Positions 23,780 through 31,932 of a DNA stretch of 64,000 nt are shown here, piece after piece. Both the position numbers and the translations under genes were made by a program. The DNA comes from Opitutales bacterium (GTDB taxonomy: Bacteria > Verrucomicrobiota > Verrucomicrobiia > Opitutales > JABSRG01). How positions within the stretch are numbered: the stretch's first letter is position 1; each line of letters begins with the position of its first letter. The stretch is taken from the NCBI GenBank assembly GCA_028280845.1, contig JANQKZ010000036.1, positions 28,542 to 92,541 of the forward strand, in the 5' to 3' direction. The notes under the pieces were generated by a model. The model saw only the letters and a program-made list of their open reading frames with translations, was not told where the DNA came from and did not search any database.

Positions 23780-25401
23780 TCTTTCTTGCTTTCCTCGTCC
23801 GAATCCAGGGCTTCATCTGTTCCCGAAATTCCCTTGGTGGCATTGCGTTCACGAATTCGTTTGAGCTCGTAAATCGTGTAACGCCCTACGTTCTCGGGCC
23901 GGTGGCCCCCGAATATCAGGCTGGCAATCAGGCCCGAGAAGAAGAGAATCAGGTGCCCGCCTACCCCAATCAGAATAGGATTCAGATTCCAGTTTATCCC
24001 AAAATTCACCAGCCGATTACCGTCCGCGTCGGCTTGTGATAGCAGGGCCCAGATGGTGTAGACAACACATACCCCAATCCCGATGTACGCCCCTCTCCGG
24101 GTAGACTTCTCGGTGAGAAAGCCCAGGGCAAACAAACCCAGAGTGCCTGCCGACAGGATAGTGGCGATGGTTATGGCGCGCTCCATCAGCGGAGTGGATC
24201 CCTCCGTCGGGACCAGCAGGATGGCGATCGTGGCCGCTGCGAGCCCCCCGCAGAACACCATAAACCGGCCAAAGAGCAGCTTGGTCTTTTCCGTCGTATT
24301 TTTGAAGATGTTGCTGAAATAATCATTGGTCAGCACCGTTGCCACCGCATTGAGATCGGCGCTGATCGATGACATGGAAGCGGCCAGAATGGCGGCGAGG
24401 ATCAAACCGACAACCCCCGTGGGAATGTAGTGCATGAGGAAATAGGGCATGACCTCGTCCGGGGTGGCCGGACCAGGGTCATTCGGAAGCAATTCAAAAA
24501 AGCCGTAGAAGCTTCCCCCGATGAACATGAAGATCAGAAAAATGGGAGCCAGCGCGCAGGCTCCAAGGAAAGCACCACGGCTGGCCGCTTTATCGGTTTT
24601 AGCTATAAGGTAGTGCTGGACGAGGTGTTGGTCCGTCACATAGCGGCGACCCCATTGCACCATGTAGGCCAGAAGGAAAATCCACAGCGTCGGGGTGCCC
24701 CGGTCAAAGATCGTGGCGGGAGACATATCAAGGTTCCCAATACTATACTTACCGGCCTCCCAGGCGGTCTGAATAATAGCTCCCGGATCCCCGATCTCGG
24801 GGGCAAACAGGATCCGCAGAAGGATGAGTACCGCACTGACCGAGATAAATATCCCCTGCACCACATTGGTCCAGGCCACTGCTGTGATTCCCCCGGCCAT
24901 CGTATAGATAGTGGTGAAAAAACCCAGGCCCAGGATGACCGCGACAGGGTTCCAACCGGTCAGGACATAGAGGGCGATGGAAGTAGTCAGCAAGGTAACT
25001 CCCAGGTCGAATGTCCGGTCGAGCAGGAAGCCAAAAGAGGTATAAATCCGACCGCCCATGCCAAAGCGTTCACCAATAAATTCATAAGCGCTCATACGTA
25101 CTACATGGCGATAAAATGGTACGATCCAGATGGAAATCACGATAAGCAGGACCGGTAGCATCAAGTGGGGGATGAGCAGAATCATGCCCTTTTCGTAAAC
25201 CGTTCCCGGATGCCCCACAAAGGTGGCACTACTCACCACGGTCGCCATAATGGTAAACATGACCGCCCAGGTGGGGATGCTTCGATCGGCCGTAAAAAAC
25301 TTCCGCACGGTCTTTTGACCGCGCGACACGTATAAACCAATCGAAGCTATACCGATCAGGTAAACGATAATGATGATGAAATCTAATAGCTTAAGGGACA
25401 T
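23776..25401 (-). CDS. Sodium:solute symporter (SSS family)
   Basis: 541 residues from the ATG at 25401. A longer frame to 25512 would add 37 hydrophilic residues reaching into the preceding gene, so it is rejected. The start MSLKLLDFIIIIVYLIGIA gives the first membrane helix; about 13 hydrophobic segments follow. Family features include ADRSIPTWAVMFTIMATVVSSATFVGHPG, YTMAGGITAVAWTNVVQG and ILAASMSSISADLNAVATVLTNDY. SSS transporters import sugars, acid sugars or sialic acids with sodium. It lies 22 bases after the exported aldolase and overlaps the signal-less sulfatase, so it is the likely inner-membrane carrier for the product, possibly still sulfated. Confidence 0.92.
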   Translation of the reverse strand: MSLKLLDFIIIIVYLIGIASIGLYVSRGQKTVRKFFTADRSIPTWAVMFTIMATVVSSATFVGHPGTVYEKGMILLIPHLMLPVLLIVISIWIVPFYRHVVRMSAYEFIGERFGMGGRIYTSFGFLLDRTFDLGVTLLTTSIALYVLTGWNPVAVILGLGFFTTIYTMAGGITAVAWTNVVQGIFISVSAVLILLRILFAPEIGDPGAIIQTAWEAGKYSIGNLDMSPATIFDRGTPTLWIFLLAYMVQWGRRYVTDQHLVQHYLIAKTDKAASRGAFLGACALAPIFLIFMFIGGSFYGFFELLPNDPGPATPDEVMPYFLMHYIPTGVVGLILAAILAASMSSISADLNAVATVLTNDYFSNIFKNTTEKTKLLFGRFMVFCGGLAAATIAILLVPTEGSTPLMERAITIATILSAGTLGLFALGFLTEKSTRRGAYIGIGVCVVYTIWALLSQADADGNRLVNFGINWNLNPILIGVGGHLILFFSGLIASLIFGGHRPENVGRYTIYELKRIRERNATKGISGTDEALDSDEESKKE

Positions 25402-25423
25402 AGCTAGGGGATAGGGGTTGGGG

Positions 25424-26428
25424 TTACCAGGGCATCGTCCGGCCGGTGTGGCGACGGCCAATTTCCGCCGCTTCTTCACTGCCGCCTGCTGCGATGGATA
25501 CGCCCCACTCAATACGTTGGATCACATTGTCAGGAAGCACATTGTCGAGAAAGGGAAGATCGTTGGCCTTGGCCGCATCAAGAACCCGCTGGGACGCCGC
25601 AATCACTTCGGGCGGTAGCGGAGGATCAGCCCGCCCTTCCAGGTAGCCATAAGACAGGCCCATGTCGCGGGGCCCGGATTCGGCAAAACCGATCCCGGGG
25701 GTTTTCAAGGTCTGTTCTACCCGGGCCAGGGCCTGGGGATCTTCAATCTTCACCCCAAGCATCAATTCGCCTTCCGGGTTCAGCGGCCAGACATCGGCCT
25801 TATTGAAATACTCATGTTTGGAAAGACCCCAAATCTTCTGCGCAAACGCGTTGCTTCCCATTCCGCGCAAACCCTGCTCCAGGCCTTGGTCCTTGCCCTG
25901 ATCATGGATTGGGTATCGGGCAATTTGAATGTATCGCCGGACCGCCTCCGGGTCCCTGGCACGGGCAAGGTGGAGTCCATGCACGCCATGGGCAAGGATC
26001 TGTTGAATCATCCAATGCCCCCCTTCCACCGCCTCCGGGCTGATCCCCAATATCGGCAAAACGACAATAACCGTTGGGGTCAGATGACCGCTGGGAGTCG
26101 GACCGCCATCATGGAGACCTTGCATGTAGGCCCGCAAGGCCGAGAGGTCAAAGGCACCATGTTCCAGGTTATATATGATCATGTCGGCCCAGGTCTGGGA
26201 CATCTCCTTCCCCCGCTGGTAGGCTTCCTCCACGGTCCAGGGGTAATCCGGAGGACGCACCCCATAGGAGTAATACACGGGCTGACCAGCTTCCAGGAGC
26301 TCAATCGCTTTGTTAACTCGCTTGGGTTTATAATCGGGATCAGGCTGGGCCGTCAGGACGGTAGAGCTCAGAAAAAGTAAAACAACCAGGAGGTGGAGGA
26401 GGAATTTGTGAGGAAGGTTGATTTTCAT
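25424..26428 (-). CDS. HpcH/HpaI aldolase-family protein with an N-terminal signal peptide
   Basis: 334 residues. The N-terminus MKINLPHKFLLHLLVVLLFLSS is a clear signal peptide. The rest matches the class II HpcH/HpaI aldolase barrel: MIIYNLEHGAFDL, then VLPILGISPEAVEGG, ILAHGVHGLHLARARDPEAVRRY, KIEDPQAL (metal Glu) and AESGPRDMGLSYG (metal Asp). Characterised members cleave 2-keto-3-deoxy or 4-hydroxy-2-keto acids in the cytoplasm to pyruvate and an aldehyde. An exported form is unusual; similar proteins occur in environmental Verrucomicrobiota and Planctomycetota as far as I recall. It sits 8 bases after the beta-helix gene and 22 before the symporter. Confidence 0.85.
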   Translation of the reverse strand: MKINLPHKFLLHLLVVLLFLSSTVLTAQPDPDYKPKRVNKAIELLEAGQPVYYSYGVRPPDYPWTVEEAYQRGKEMSQTWADMIIYNLEHGAFDLSALRAYMQGLHDGGPTPSGHLTPTVIVVLPILGISPEAVEGGHWMIQQILAHGVHGLHLARARDPEAVRRYIQIARYPIHDQGKDQGLEQGLRGMGSNAFAQKIWGLSKHEYFNKADVWPLNPEGELMLGVKIEDPQALARVEQTLKTPGIGFAESGPRDMGLSYGYLEGRADPPLPPEVIAASQRVLDAAKANDLPFLDNVLPDNVIQRIEWGVSIAAGGSEEAAEIGRRHTGRTMPW

Positions 26429-26436
26429 CGAATAAG

Positions 26437-28215
26437 TCAGGGTTGAAACTCGTATGCACCGAGGTCCGGCCGATTGTCCCCCGTGCCCACCACGGGTCGT
26501 GGCCGGCCCAGCATGTCCTTACGAAGGGAAGTAGAGGTACCACGATCAATAAAAGGGGCTCCCTTTTCAGGTTGATAGGTGGGAAGGACCTCCATGTAGG
26601 TCTTGGTGGTTAGCGGCTCTGCCGCAGGCACCTGTCCCCAGATAAATAACCGCAGGGGGGTATTGCTCGCCACCACGGACCAAAATTCACCAATTCGGAT
26701 AACCCGACCGCTCAAATCTTCCTCGATGGCTTCCTCTGAAAAGATATCCACTTGGGTCTGCATCAGGTGGGCATGCCACGTCTGGGTGGCTACGGCTGCC
26801 GTAAACCCATCCGCCTTAAAGTTCGGCTGGCTCTCAGTAATCACGAAATTGCCTTCTCCATAGGTAAAGTTCCGGGAGGCATTGTGGGTATAGGCCGTGG
26901 GCGCTTGGAGATCTGCCGTTTCCAGGATCAGGTTGTTCCTCACATCACTGGAACCCAGCGTATGTTTCGTCTCCACCATGAGGAGTTCGTCATCGATGGT
27001 GTTGTGGTATACTTCTAATTCGGATCGCTGTAGATAGACACCTCCGCCATTCCGCGCAATCAGGTTGTTGAACAATCGCCCACGGGATTCCATCGTGATC
27101 CGCATGGCCCCCGAGTTTTCCGTGGGGTTTCGGTTCCCCATAAATATGTTGTTTTCCACCAGGAAATTAAAATCGGCCCGGGGAGGCACTGGGTCCAGGG
27201 GCTTATCATACCGATGCTCCTGTCCCCCAATGAATAGGCCCGCACCATCATCATCACAAAAATTCCCCAGGATCCAATTATGGCGAATCACCGGATTCAC
27301 CCAGAGCGCAATGAAGATCCCACCAGCATCGTTATTCGTTAAGGCATGATTCATGGCAATCAGGTTGCCTTCAATTAAAGGTTCTCCTTCCCCATAGGCA
27401 GAGACGGCTCCCTCTGAACTGCGCATCGGATCATCCGTGCCTACCACGTTGTGCATGATCACATTGGCCCTTATGACAGGGCTCGCCCCCATATGTGCTG
27501 TGATAGCTGCACCCCGACCAATAACCGTTTCGTTGAAGGCAAAGATATTATTGGCTATAACCGGACTCGCCCCATTCAAACAGGCAATCCCGGCACCGTC
27601 CCAGGACAATTCATGCCGATATTTCGGATTCCATCCCTCCGGAGCCAGAAGGACATTGTGGTGGATCACATTGTTGACGATGGTCGGAGACGTGCCATCA
27701 CAGAGTATGCCCGCACCATAGGCGGATATTTTCCCTCCGGTAATGTGAAAGCCATCCAGCCATACCGCATCGTTTAACCTCAGGACTCGACCCTTTTCCT
27801 CCCCATCCAGGACCGTGGGGTAGGCCATGACCTCCCGGGTGGTCCAATCTCCACGTTTAAATCCACCGTAAAGCCTCACTCCCCTGGGTATGTCCAGCTC
27901 TCCTTCGGCATAAGAGCCCTCGGCCACCAGGATGATCCCACCTCCGTCGGGTAGTCGGCCCAGGGCTCCCCGGATGGTGCTCAGAGGGGCTCTCATCGTT
28001 CCCTTTCCCCTCGTGTCGGATCCCCCGTCCACGTCTACGTGCAGCACGACTTCCCCCGTTTCCAACCGCGGCATGGCTGAGCTCGGTCCCAATGCTGCAG
28101 CCGGCGCTACCAGGATAGAGAATAGCCAATTCAGCAAGCTTACACAAATGATCGAAAAGGGGAGTTGGGGGCTTTTTTTCAGGGGGGGCATAAGCCATTT
28201 CAACCTATGATCCAC
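26437..28215 (-). CDS. Secreted right-handed parallel beta-helix protein (DUF1565-type), paralogue 1
   Basis: 592 residues. Either ATG 28215 or 28191 may start it; the latter gives the signal peptide MPPLKKSPQLPFSIICVSLL. The body shows a DUF1565-like opening (VDVDGGSDTRGKGTMRAPLSTI, GGIILVAEGSYAEG) and repeated beta-helix coils rich in N-N-x-I/F-x-x-N units (SPTIVNNVIHHN, SPVIANNIFAFN, NPVIRHNWILGN). It ends with RPDLGAYEF, a common C-terminus of these proteins. Polysaccharide lyases and related enzymes use this fold; no catalytic residues can be assigned. It is the first gene of the nine-gene leftward operon and a paralogue of 31933-33846. Confidence 0.85.
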   Translation of the reverse strand: MDHRLKWLMPPLKKSPQLPFSIICVSLLNWLFSILVAPAAALGPSSAMPRLETGEVVLHVDVDGGSDTRGKGTMRAPLSTIRGALGRLPDGGGIILVAEGSYAEGELDIPRGVRLYGGFKRGDWTTREVMAYPTVLDGEEKGRVLRLNDAVWLDGFHITGGKISAYGAGILCDGTSPTIVNNVIHHNVLLAPEGWNPKYRHELSWDGAGIACLNGASPVIANNIFAFNETVIGRGAAITAHMGASPVIRANVIMHNVVGTDDPMRSSEGAVSAYGEGEPLIEGNLIAMNHALTNNDAGGIFIALWVNPVIRHNWILGNFCDDDGAGLFIGGQEHRYDKPLDPVPPRADFNFLVENNIFMGNRNPTENSGAMRITMESRGRLFNNLIARNGGGVYLQRSELEVYHNTIDDELLMVETKHTLGSSDVRNNLILETADLQAPTAYTHNASRNFTYGEGNFVITESQPNFKADGFTAAVATQTWHAHLMQTQVDIFSEEAIEEDLSGRVIRIGEFWSVVASNTPLRLFIWGQVPAAEPLTTKTYMEVLPTYQPEKGAPFIDRGTSTSLRKDMLGRPRPVVGTGDNRPDLGAYEFQP

Positions 28216-28240
28216 ATATTCTTTAGCAAGGATTTTATCT

Positions 28241-28256
28241 TTTTTTCATGAAAAAA
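28241..28256. promoter_or_regulatory. Candidate operator, 16-base perfect palindrome
   Basis: TTTTTTCATGAAAAAA is a perfect palindrome between the leftward beta-helix gene (start 28215) and the rightward nucleotidase-like gene (likely start 28335). It is the most symmetric copy of the recurrent site. An ATG inside it opens an 87-base in-frame extension that I reject as coding. Confidence 0.62.
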
Positions 28257-28334
28257 CTGGAAATTTTGGTGAAATTTTTCAATTCAAATCAAAAGAATAT
28301 TTACAAAATCAGCAAAAAACGGGAGCTTTGGGCT

Positions 28335-29855
28335 ATGATGCTACGCTGCTCTCCGTCGTGGAACCGGACCTTCCTTCGATTCCTGTTCCTGCTTTTCCTA
28401 CTGCCTTTTTCCGCCTTTTCGGAGGTCCAGCCACTTGTGCTCGTCTACACCAATGACATCCATGATCACATTCGACCAGACTATGACGGGCGGGGCGGCC
28501 TACCCTTTGTTTCGGGCTTTATCCGGTCTTTGCGAAACCAACACCAGGATGAGCTCCTCGTCCTGGACTCAGGGGACGGGGCGGAAAAGGGTGATATCGC
28601 GGCCTGGGTTTCTCATGGCCGCCTGACCTTCCAGGCCATGTCACGAATCGGCTACGACGCCTGGGCCCCGGGCAATCACGACCATGACTTCGGCATTGAC
28701 GGCCTGACAGAATTCGCCGACCTGGCGGGATCCCCCCTCCTCTGCATCAACCTGATCGACGAAGCCGGTAAGCCCATTTTCCAGCCCTCCATGGTCGTGG
28801 AGAAAAATGGCCTGAAAATCGGACTTATTGGCATGATCGTGCCCCGCAACGAAGGGTGCCTGAATGATGAGGAAACGGCCATTGCCATGGCCTTGGAAGC
28901 CGAGCGGCTGCGCCCCATGGTCGACCTCATCGTCGCCATCTGCCACGACGGAGTTGAAGAATGTGCCCGTATCGCCGAGGTGGCCACCGAAATCGATATC
29001 TTTATCAGCGGCCATACCCATGTAGCCCTGGAGGAGGCCTACATCCATGAAAAAACCGGCGCCATCATCGTGCAGGCCGGTTGTTATGCTGAATATGTCG
29101 GAATAATGGAATTGGAGATAGACGTCGAAGCCAGGGAGCTGGTCGACTTCACCAACGCACTGGTTCCCATGGATCATGACTCCATCCCCTGCGACGTAGA
29201 CATGGTTGAATGGTTCCGCCAGGAGGAGCTTAAACTGACCCCCGAGGCCAACCGTATCGTGGGCTGGTCCAGCCAGGAAATCGGCTACGCCCAGGTGGGT
29301 ATCCTCGCCGCCGAAGCCATTCGGCAGGCCACCGGGGCGGATATTGGTTTTAACGCCTCCGGCCAGGTGGTCCGGGGCAAGCTCCCCAGCGGAATCATTG
29401 ACCTTAATGCCGTCTTCCGCACCGGTGGGGAGCGAGGAAATGAACTCGTCGAGCTCACCCTGACCGGGAAAGAAATCGAGGCCTACCTGAACGGTCTCAC
29501 CCTGAGCGACTGGCACCTGACCCAGTGGTCCGGTTTTACCGCCCACCACGATGGAAAGCACATTTCCACCAACCTGGATGCGGGCCGAACATACCGTGTA
29601 GCCATGCCTGAACTGGAATTTACTTCACGGTTTTCTCGCCTTTTCGAGAAGGTCCGAACCAACCCGGCCAACTTTCCCGGTATTCCCGCCCTCAACCGCG
29701 ACATTACCCCAAAGCGGATCCCCCAGACCTGGACCGAGGTGGTAACCCACCTCATGACAGGTTGGGCCACCCAGAACAAATCCTTGGAAGAAGAAATCCT
29801 CATGCTGGCTCAACAATCCGGTCAAATGACCATCGCACAAGTCACCAGGGATTAG
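28335..29855 (+). CDS. Secreted 5'-nucleotidase/UshA-type metallophosphatase
   Basis: 506 residues from the ATG at 28335 (a second ATG follows at once). An in-frame ATG at 28248 lies inside the operator palindrome and would put a lysine-rich AT-rich stretch before the signal peptide (FLRFLFLLFLLPFSAF). The catalytic domain has VYTNDIHDHIRP, VLDSGDGAEKG, APGNHDHDFG, ICHDGVEECARIA and ISGHTHVALEE, the full two-metal set. The C-terminal domain (about 330-480; GYAQVGILAAEAIRQATGAD, FNASGQVVRGKLP, LTGKEIEAYLNG) is the 5'-nucleotidase substrate-binding domain. Relatives dephosphorylate nucleotides, UDP-sugars or release sulfate (SoxB). Here it heads the rightward genes just before the large operon. 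Confidence 0.87.
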   Translation: MMLRCSPSWNRTFLRFLFLLFLLPFSAFSEVQPLVLVYTNDIHDHIRPDYDGRGGLPFVSGFIRSLRNQHQDELLVLDSGDGAEKGDIAAWVSHGRLTFQAMSRIGYDAWAPGNHDHDFGIDGLTEFADLAGSPLLCINLIDEAGKPIFQPSMVVEKNGLKIGLIGMIVPRNEGCLNDEETAIAMALEAERLRPMVDLIVAICHDGVEECARIAEVATEIDIFISGHTHVALEEAYIHEKTGAIIVQAGCYAEYVGIMELEIDVEARELVDFTNALVPMDHDSIPCDVDMVEWFRQEELKLTPEANRIVGWSSQEIGYAQVGILAAEAIRQATGADIGFNASGQVVRGKLPSGIIDLNAVFRTGGERGNELVELTLTGKEIEAYLNGLTLSDWHLTQWSGFTAHHDGKHISTNLDAGRTYRVAMPELEFTSRFSRLFEKVRTNPANFPGIPALNRDITPKRIPQTWTEVVTHLMTGWATQNKSLEEEILMLAQQSGQMTIAQVTRD

Positions 29856-29864
29856 GATTTTCCC

Positions 29865-29912
29865 TTTTCGTGAAAAAAAAATTTTTTCATGAAATTTTTA
29901 GTGAATTTCATA
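29865..29912. promoter_or_regulatory. Candidate operators before the 23-kb operon
   Basis: TTTTCGTGAAAA (29865-29876) and TTTCATGAAA (29885-29894) with a further GTGAATTTCAT (29901-29911) in the AT-rich 114-base gap before the PhoD-like gene at 29970. No other copy was found between here and 53.4 kb, which fits control of the long run of genes from this point. Confidence 0.58.
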
Positions 29913-29969
29913 CTATTTTCTCGCTTTCACAATGAGAGAAATCTTAACTGATGGCCTTTACCCCCTCTC

Positions 29970-31679
29970 ATGATGTTAAAGCGATACCCTTGGAGCCCCT
30001 TCCTGATTCTGGTCTTTGGTCTGTTCACAAGCATGAGCGGACAATCCGAAGGCGAATACGTTATCGACGCCCCTGAAGATGCCTGGGAAGACGGCTCCCC
30101 CTACCCCTACTATGGGAGTGAAAACCCATGGAACCGTCGCATGTTCGGTGAAAAAGCCGCCAGCTGGCAGTATAAGCGCCAGGGCCAGAGACAGATCCTG
30201 AAGATCATCGAAGGCGACCCCGCGGGCGCCCTCGACCTGGCCGAGTTTCGCCTGGGCCAGCGTCCGGATGACCTGGAGGCCCTCTATATCATGACGGTGG
30301 CCGCATCCCAGCTGGGGAAACTGGACCTCGCAATCCAAACTATGCTCCATGCCTTGAACGCAGGCCTTCCCTTTGAACGTTTTTTGGCCGGTCCGCGCGA
30401 CCTCCTGGAGCCCCTCTATAAGACCGAAACCTTCCAGCTCATGAAGGCCGATTATGATCTACCTCTGGTCCACGGCCCCAAGCTGGGGGCCATGACCGAT
30501 AACACGGTGGACTTCTGGGTACGCACCGCCGATTTAACCCGGATCCAAATTAAGGTATTCAAGGAGGGCGGTTCCCGAGAACCGGTCTCCACCGCATCCT
30601 TTCGCTCGGAAAAGAAAGATGACTTCACAGGAAGGGGCACGGCCAAGGGGCTCAAACCAAATACGGCTTATACCTACGAGGTGTGGATCGACGACCAGTA
30701 TGTCGATACCGGGCTACCCCAGCGCTTTACCACCTATCCCGCCGAGGGCAGTTCAGATGGTTTCGTCATCGCCTTCGGGGGCTGCGCCGGATATACCCCG
30801 TGGTATGAACGGATCTGGGATGAGATCCTGGACTTTGAACCCCGGGCCCTCCTCCTCTTGGGCGACAACGTCTACCTCGACATCCCGGATGATCCCGGTG
30901 CCTTTCATCAATATACCATGTACCGCCGCCAGTCCCGGCCCGAGTATCGCCGCCTGACCAGCACCACCCCCGTTTATGCCATTTGGGATGACCACGACTC
31001 TGTCATGGACGATGTCTGGATGGGCCCCTACCGGGACCGCCCCTCATGGAAAATGCCCACCCTGGAGTTTTTTAAACAAAACTGGCCCAATCCCTACTAT
31101 GGGAGTGAAGAGTGGCCCGCGGTCTGGCACGATTTTTCCATTGGCGATGTCGACTTCTTCATGCTGGACGGCCGCTTTTACCGGACTCATCCCTACAGCG
31201 ATGATGCCACCATGCTCGGCCCGGATCAATTGGCCTGGCTGAAGCGCTCGCTCAAGGAATCGACTGCCACGTTTAAGGTCATTGTTTCACCGGTCAATTG
31301 GGTGATTGGTTCTAAGGCCGGCAGCCGCGACACCTGGCAGGGCTTCCCGCGAGAACGAGATGAGATCTTCAATTTTCTCGCCGAACATGAAATCGAAGGC
31401 GTCTTTCTCCTCTCCTCCGATCGTCACCGTGCGGACATCTGGAAGATTGAACGCGAAAATGGATATCCGCTTTGGGAGTTCGGCAACGGCCAACTCACCA
31501 ACATCCACACGCACTATACAGTACCGGAGGCCGTTTTCAGTTATAACGAGAAAAATTTGTTCGGGCTCCTACGCTTCCGGACCGATATTTCCGATCCGTG
31601 GGTCTCCTACGAGATCGTCAACATCGATGGAGAGACGGTCCATACCCACCTCGTGCGCCTGAGTGAGATGAAACACTAA
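29970..31679 (+). CDS. Secreted PhoD-like protein with N-terminal TPR-like region (paralogue 2)
   Basis: 569 residues with signal peptide (YPWSPFLILVFGLFTSMSG). An N-terminal block (YYGSENPWNRRMFGEKAAS) leads to a TPR-like helical stretch around 75-135 (GALDLAEFRLGQRPDDLEAL, LGKLDLAIQTMLHALNAG). Then the PhoD N-domain (GPKLGAMTDNTVDFWVRT) and the PhoD catalytic domain follow: AFGGCAGY, LLLLGDNVYLD, IWDDHDS, VDFFMLDGRFYR and LLSSDRHRADI. In the last motif the usual GDTH is SDRH. It is the first gene of the long rightward operon and a close paralogue of 37150-38892. The 253 bases after it (31680-31932) show no supported gene. Confidence 0.86.
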   Translation: MMLKRYPWSPFLILVFGLFTSMSGQSEGEYVIDAPEDAWEDGSPYPYYGSENPWNRRMFGEKAASWQYKRQGQRQILKIIEGDPAGALDLAEFRLGQRPDDLEALYIMTVAASQLGKLDLAIQTMLHALNAGLPFERFLAGPRDLLEPLYKTETFQLMKADYDLPLVHGPKLGAMTDNTVDFWVRTADLTRIQIKVFKEGGSREPVSTASFRSEKKDDFTGRGTAKGLKPNTAYTYEVWIDDQYVDTGLPQRFTTYPAEGSSDGFVIAFGGCAGYTPWYERIWDEILDFEPRALLLLGDNVYLDIPDDPGAFHQYTMYRRQSRPEYRRLTSTTPVYAIWDDHDSVMDDVWMGPYRDRPSWKMPTLEFFKQNWPNPYYGSEEWPAVWHDFSIGDVDFFMLDGRFYRTHPYSDDATMLGPDQLAWLKRSLKESTATFKVIVSPVNWVIGSKAGSRDTWQGFPRERDEIFNFLAEHEIEGVFLLSSDRHRADIWKIERENGYPLWEFGNGQLTNIHTHYTVPEAVFSYNEKNLFGLLRFRTDISDPWVSYEIVNIDGETVHTHLVRLSEMKH

Positions 31680-31932
31680 TTTCGGTCCTGCCCTTCCAGA
31701 GGGCCAGCCTATTACCCCCACCTCCCGTGAACCCTTACCCCTTCCTTCGCCTACTCTACGCCTTGGATGCCATATCTTTGACCGGTTATCATCCCGCTAT
31801 GGACCGGGAAGGCGGGGAGACCGGGGAAACGGGGGAGCTCCATGTCTTCGGGAGCGCTGACTTGCCCCGGTTGGCCAGCCTTACCTCCACCATCTGGAAT
31901 CCCGAAAAAGTATCCAACTAATAAATACATTC

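Noticed and set aside
23776..25512. Symporter start at 25512
   Set aside because: Adds 37 hydrophilic residues inside the preceding aldolase gene; the first membrane helix begins right after the ATG at 25401.
28248..28334. N-terminal extension of the UshA-type protein from ATG 28248
   Set aside because: The ATG lies in a perfect operator palindrome, the extension is AT-rich and lysine-rich, and the signal peptide starts after 28335.
31727..31921. 64-codon rightward frame in the gap after the first TPR-PhoD gene
   Set aside because: No motif, no evident ribosome-binding site and low-complexity Gly/Glu/Thr content; not supported as a gene.
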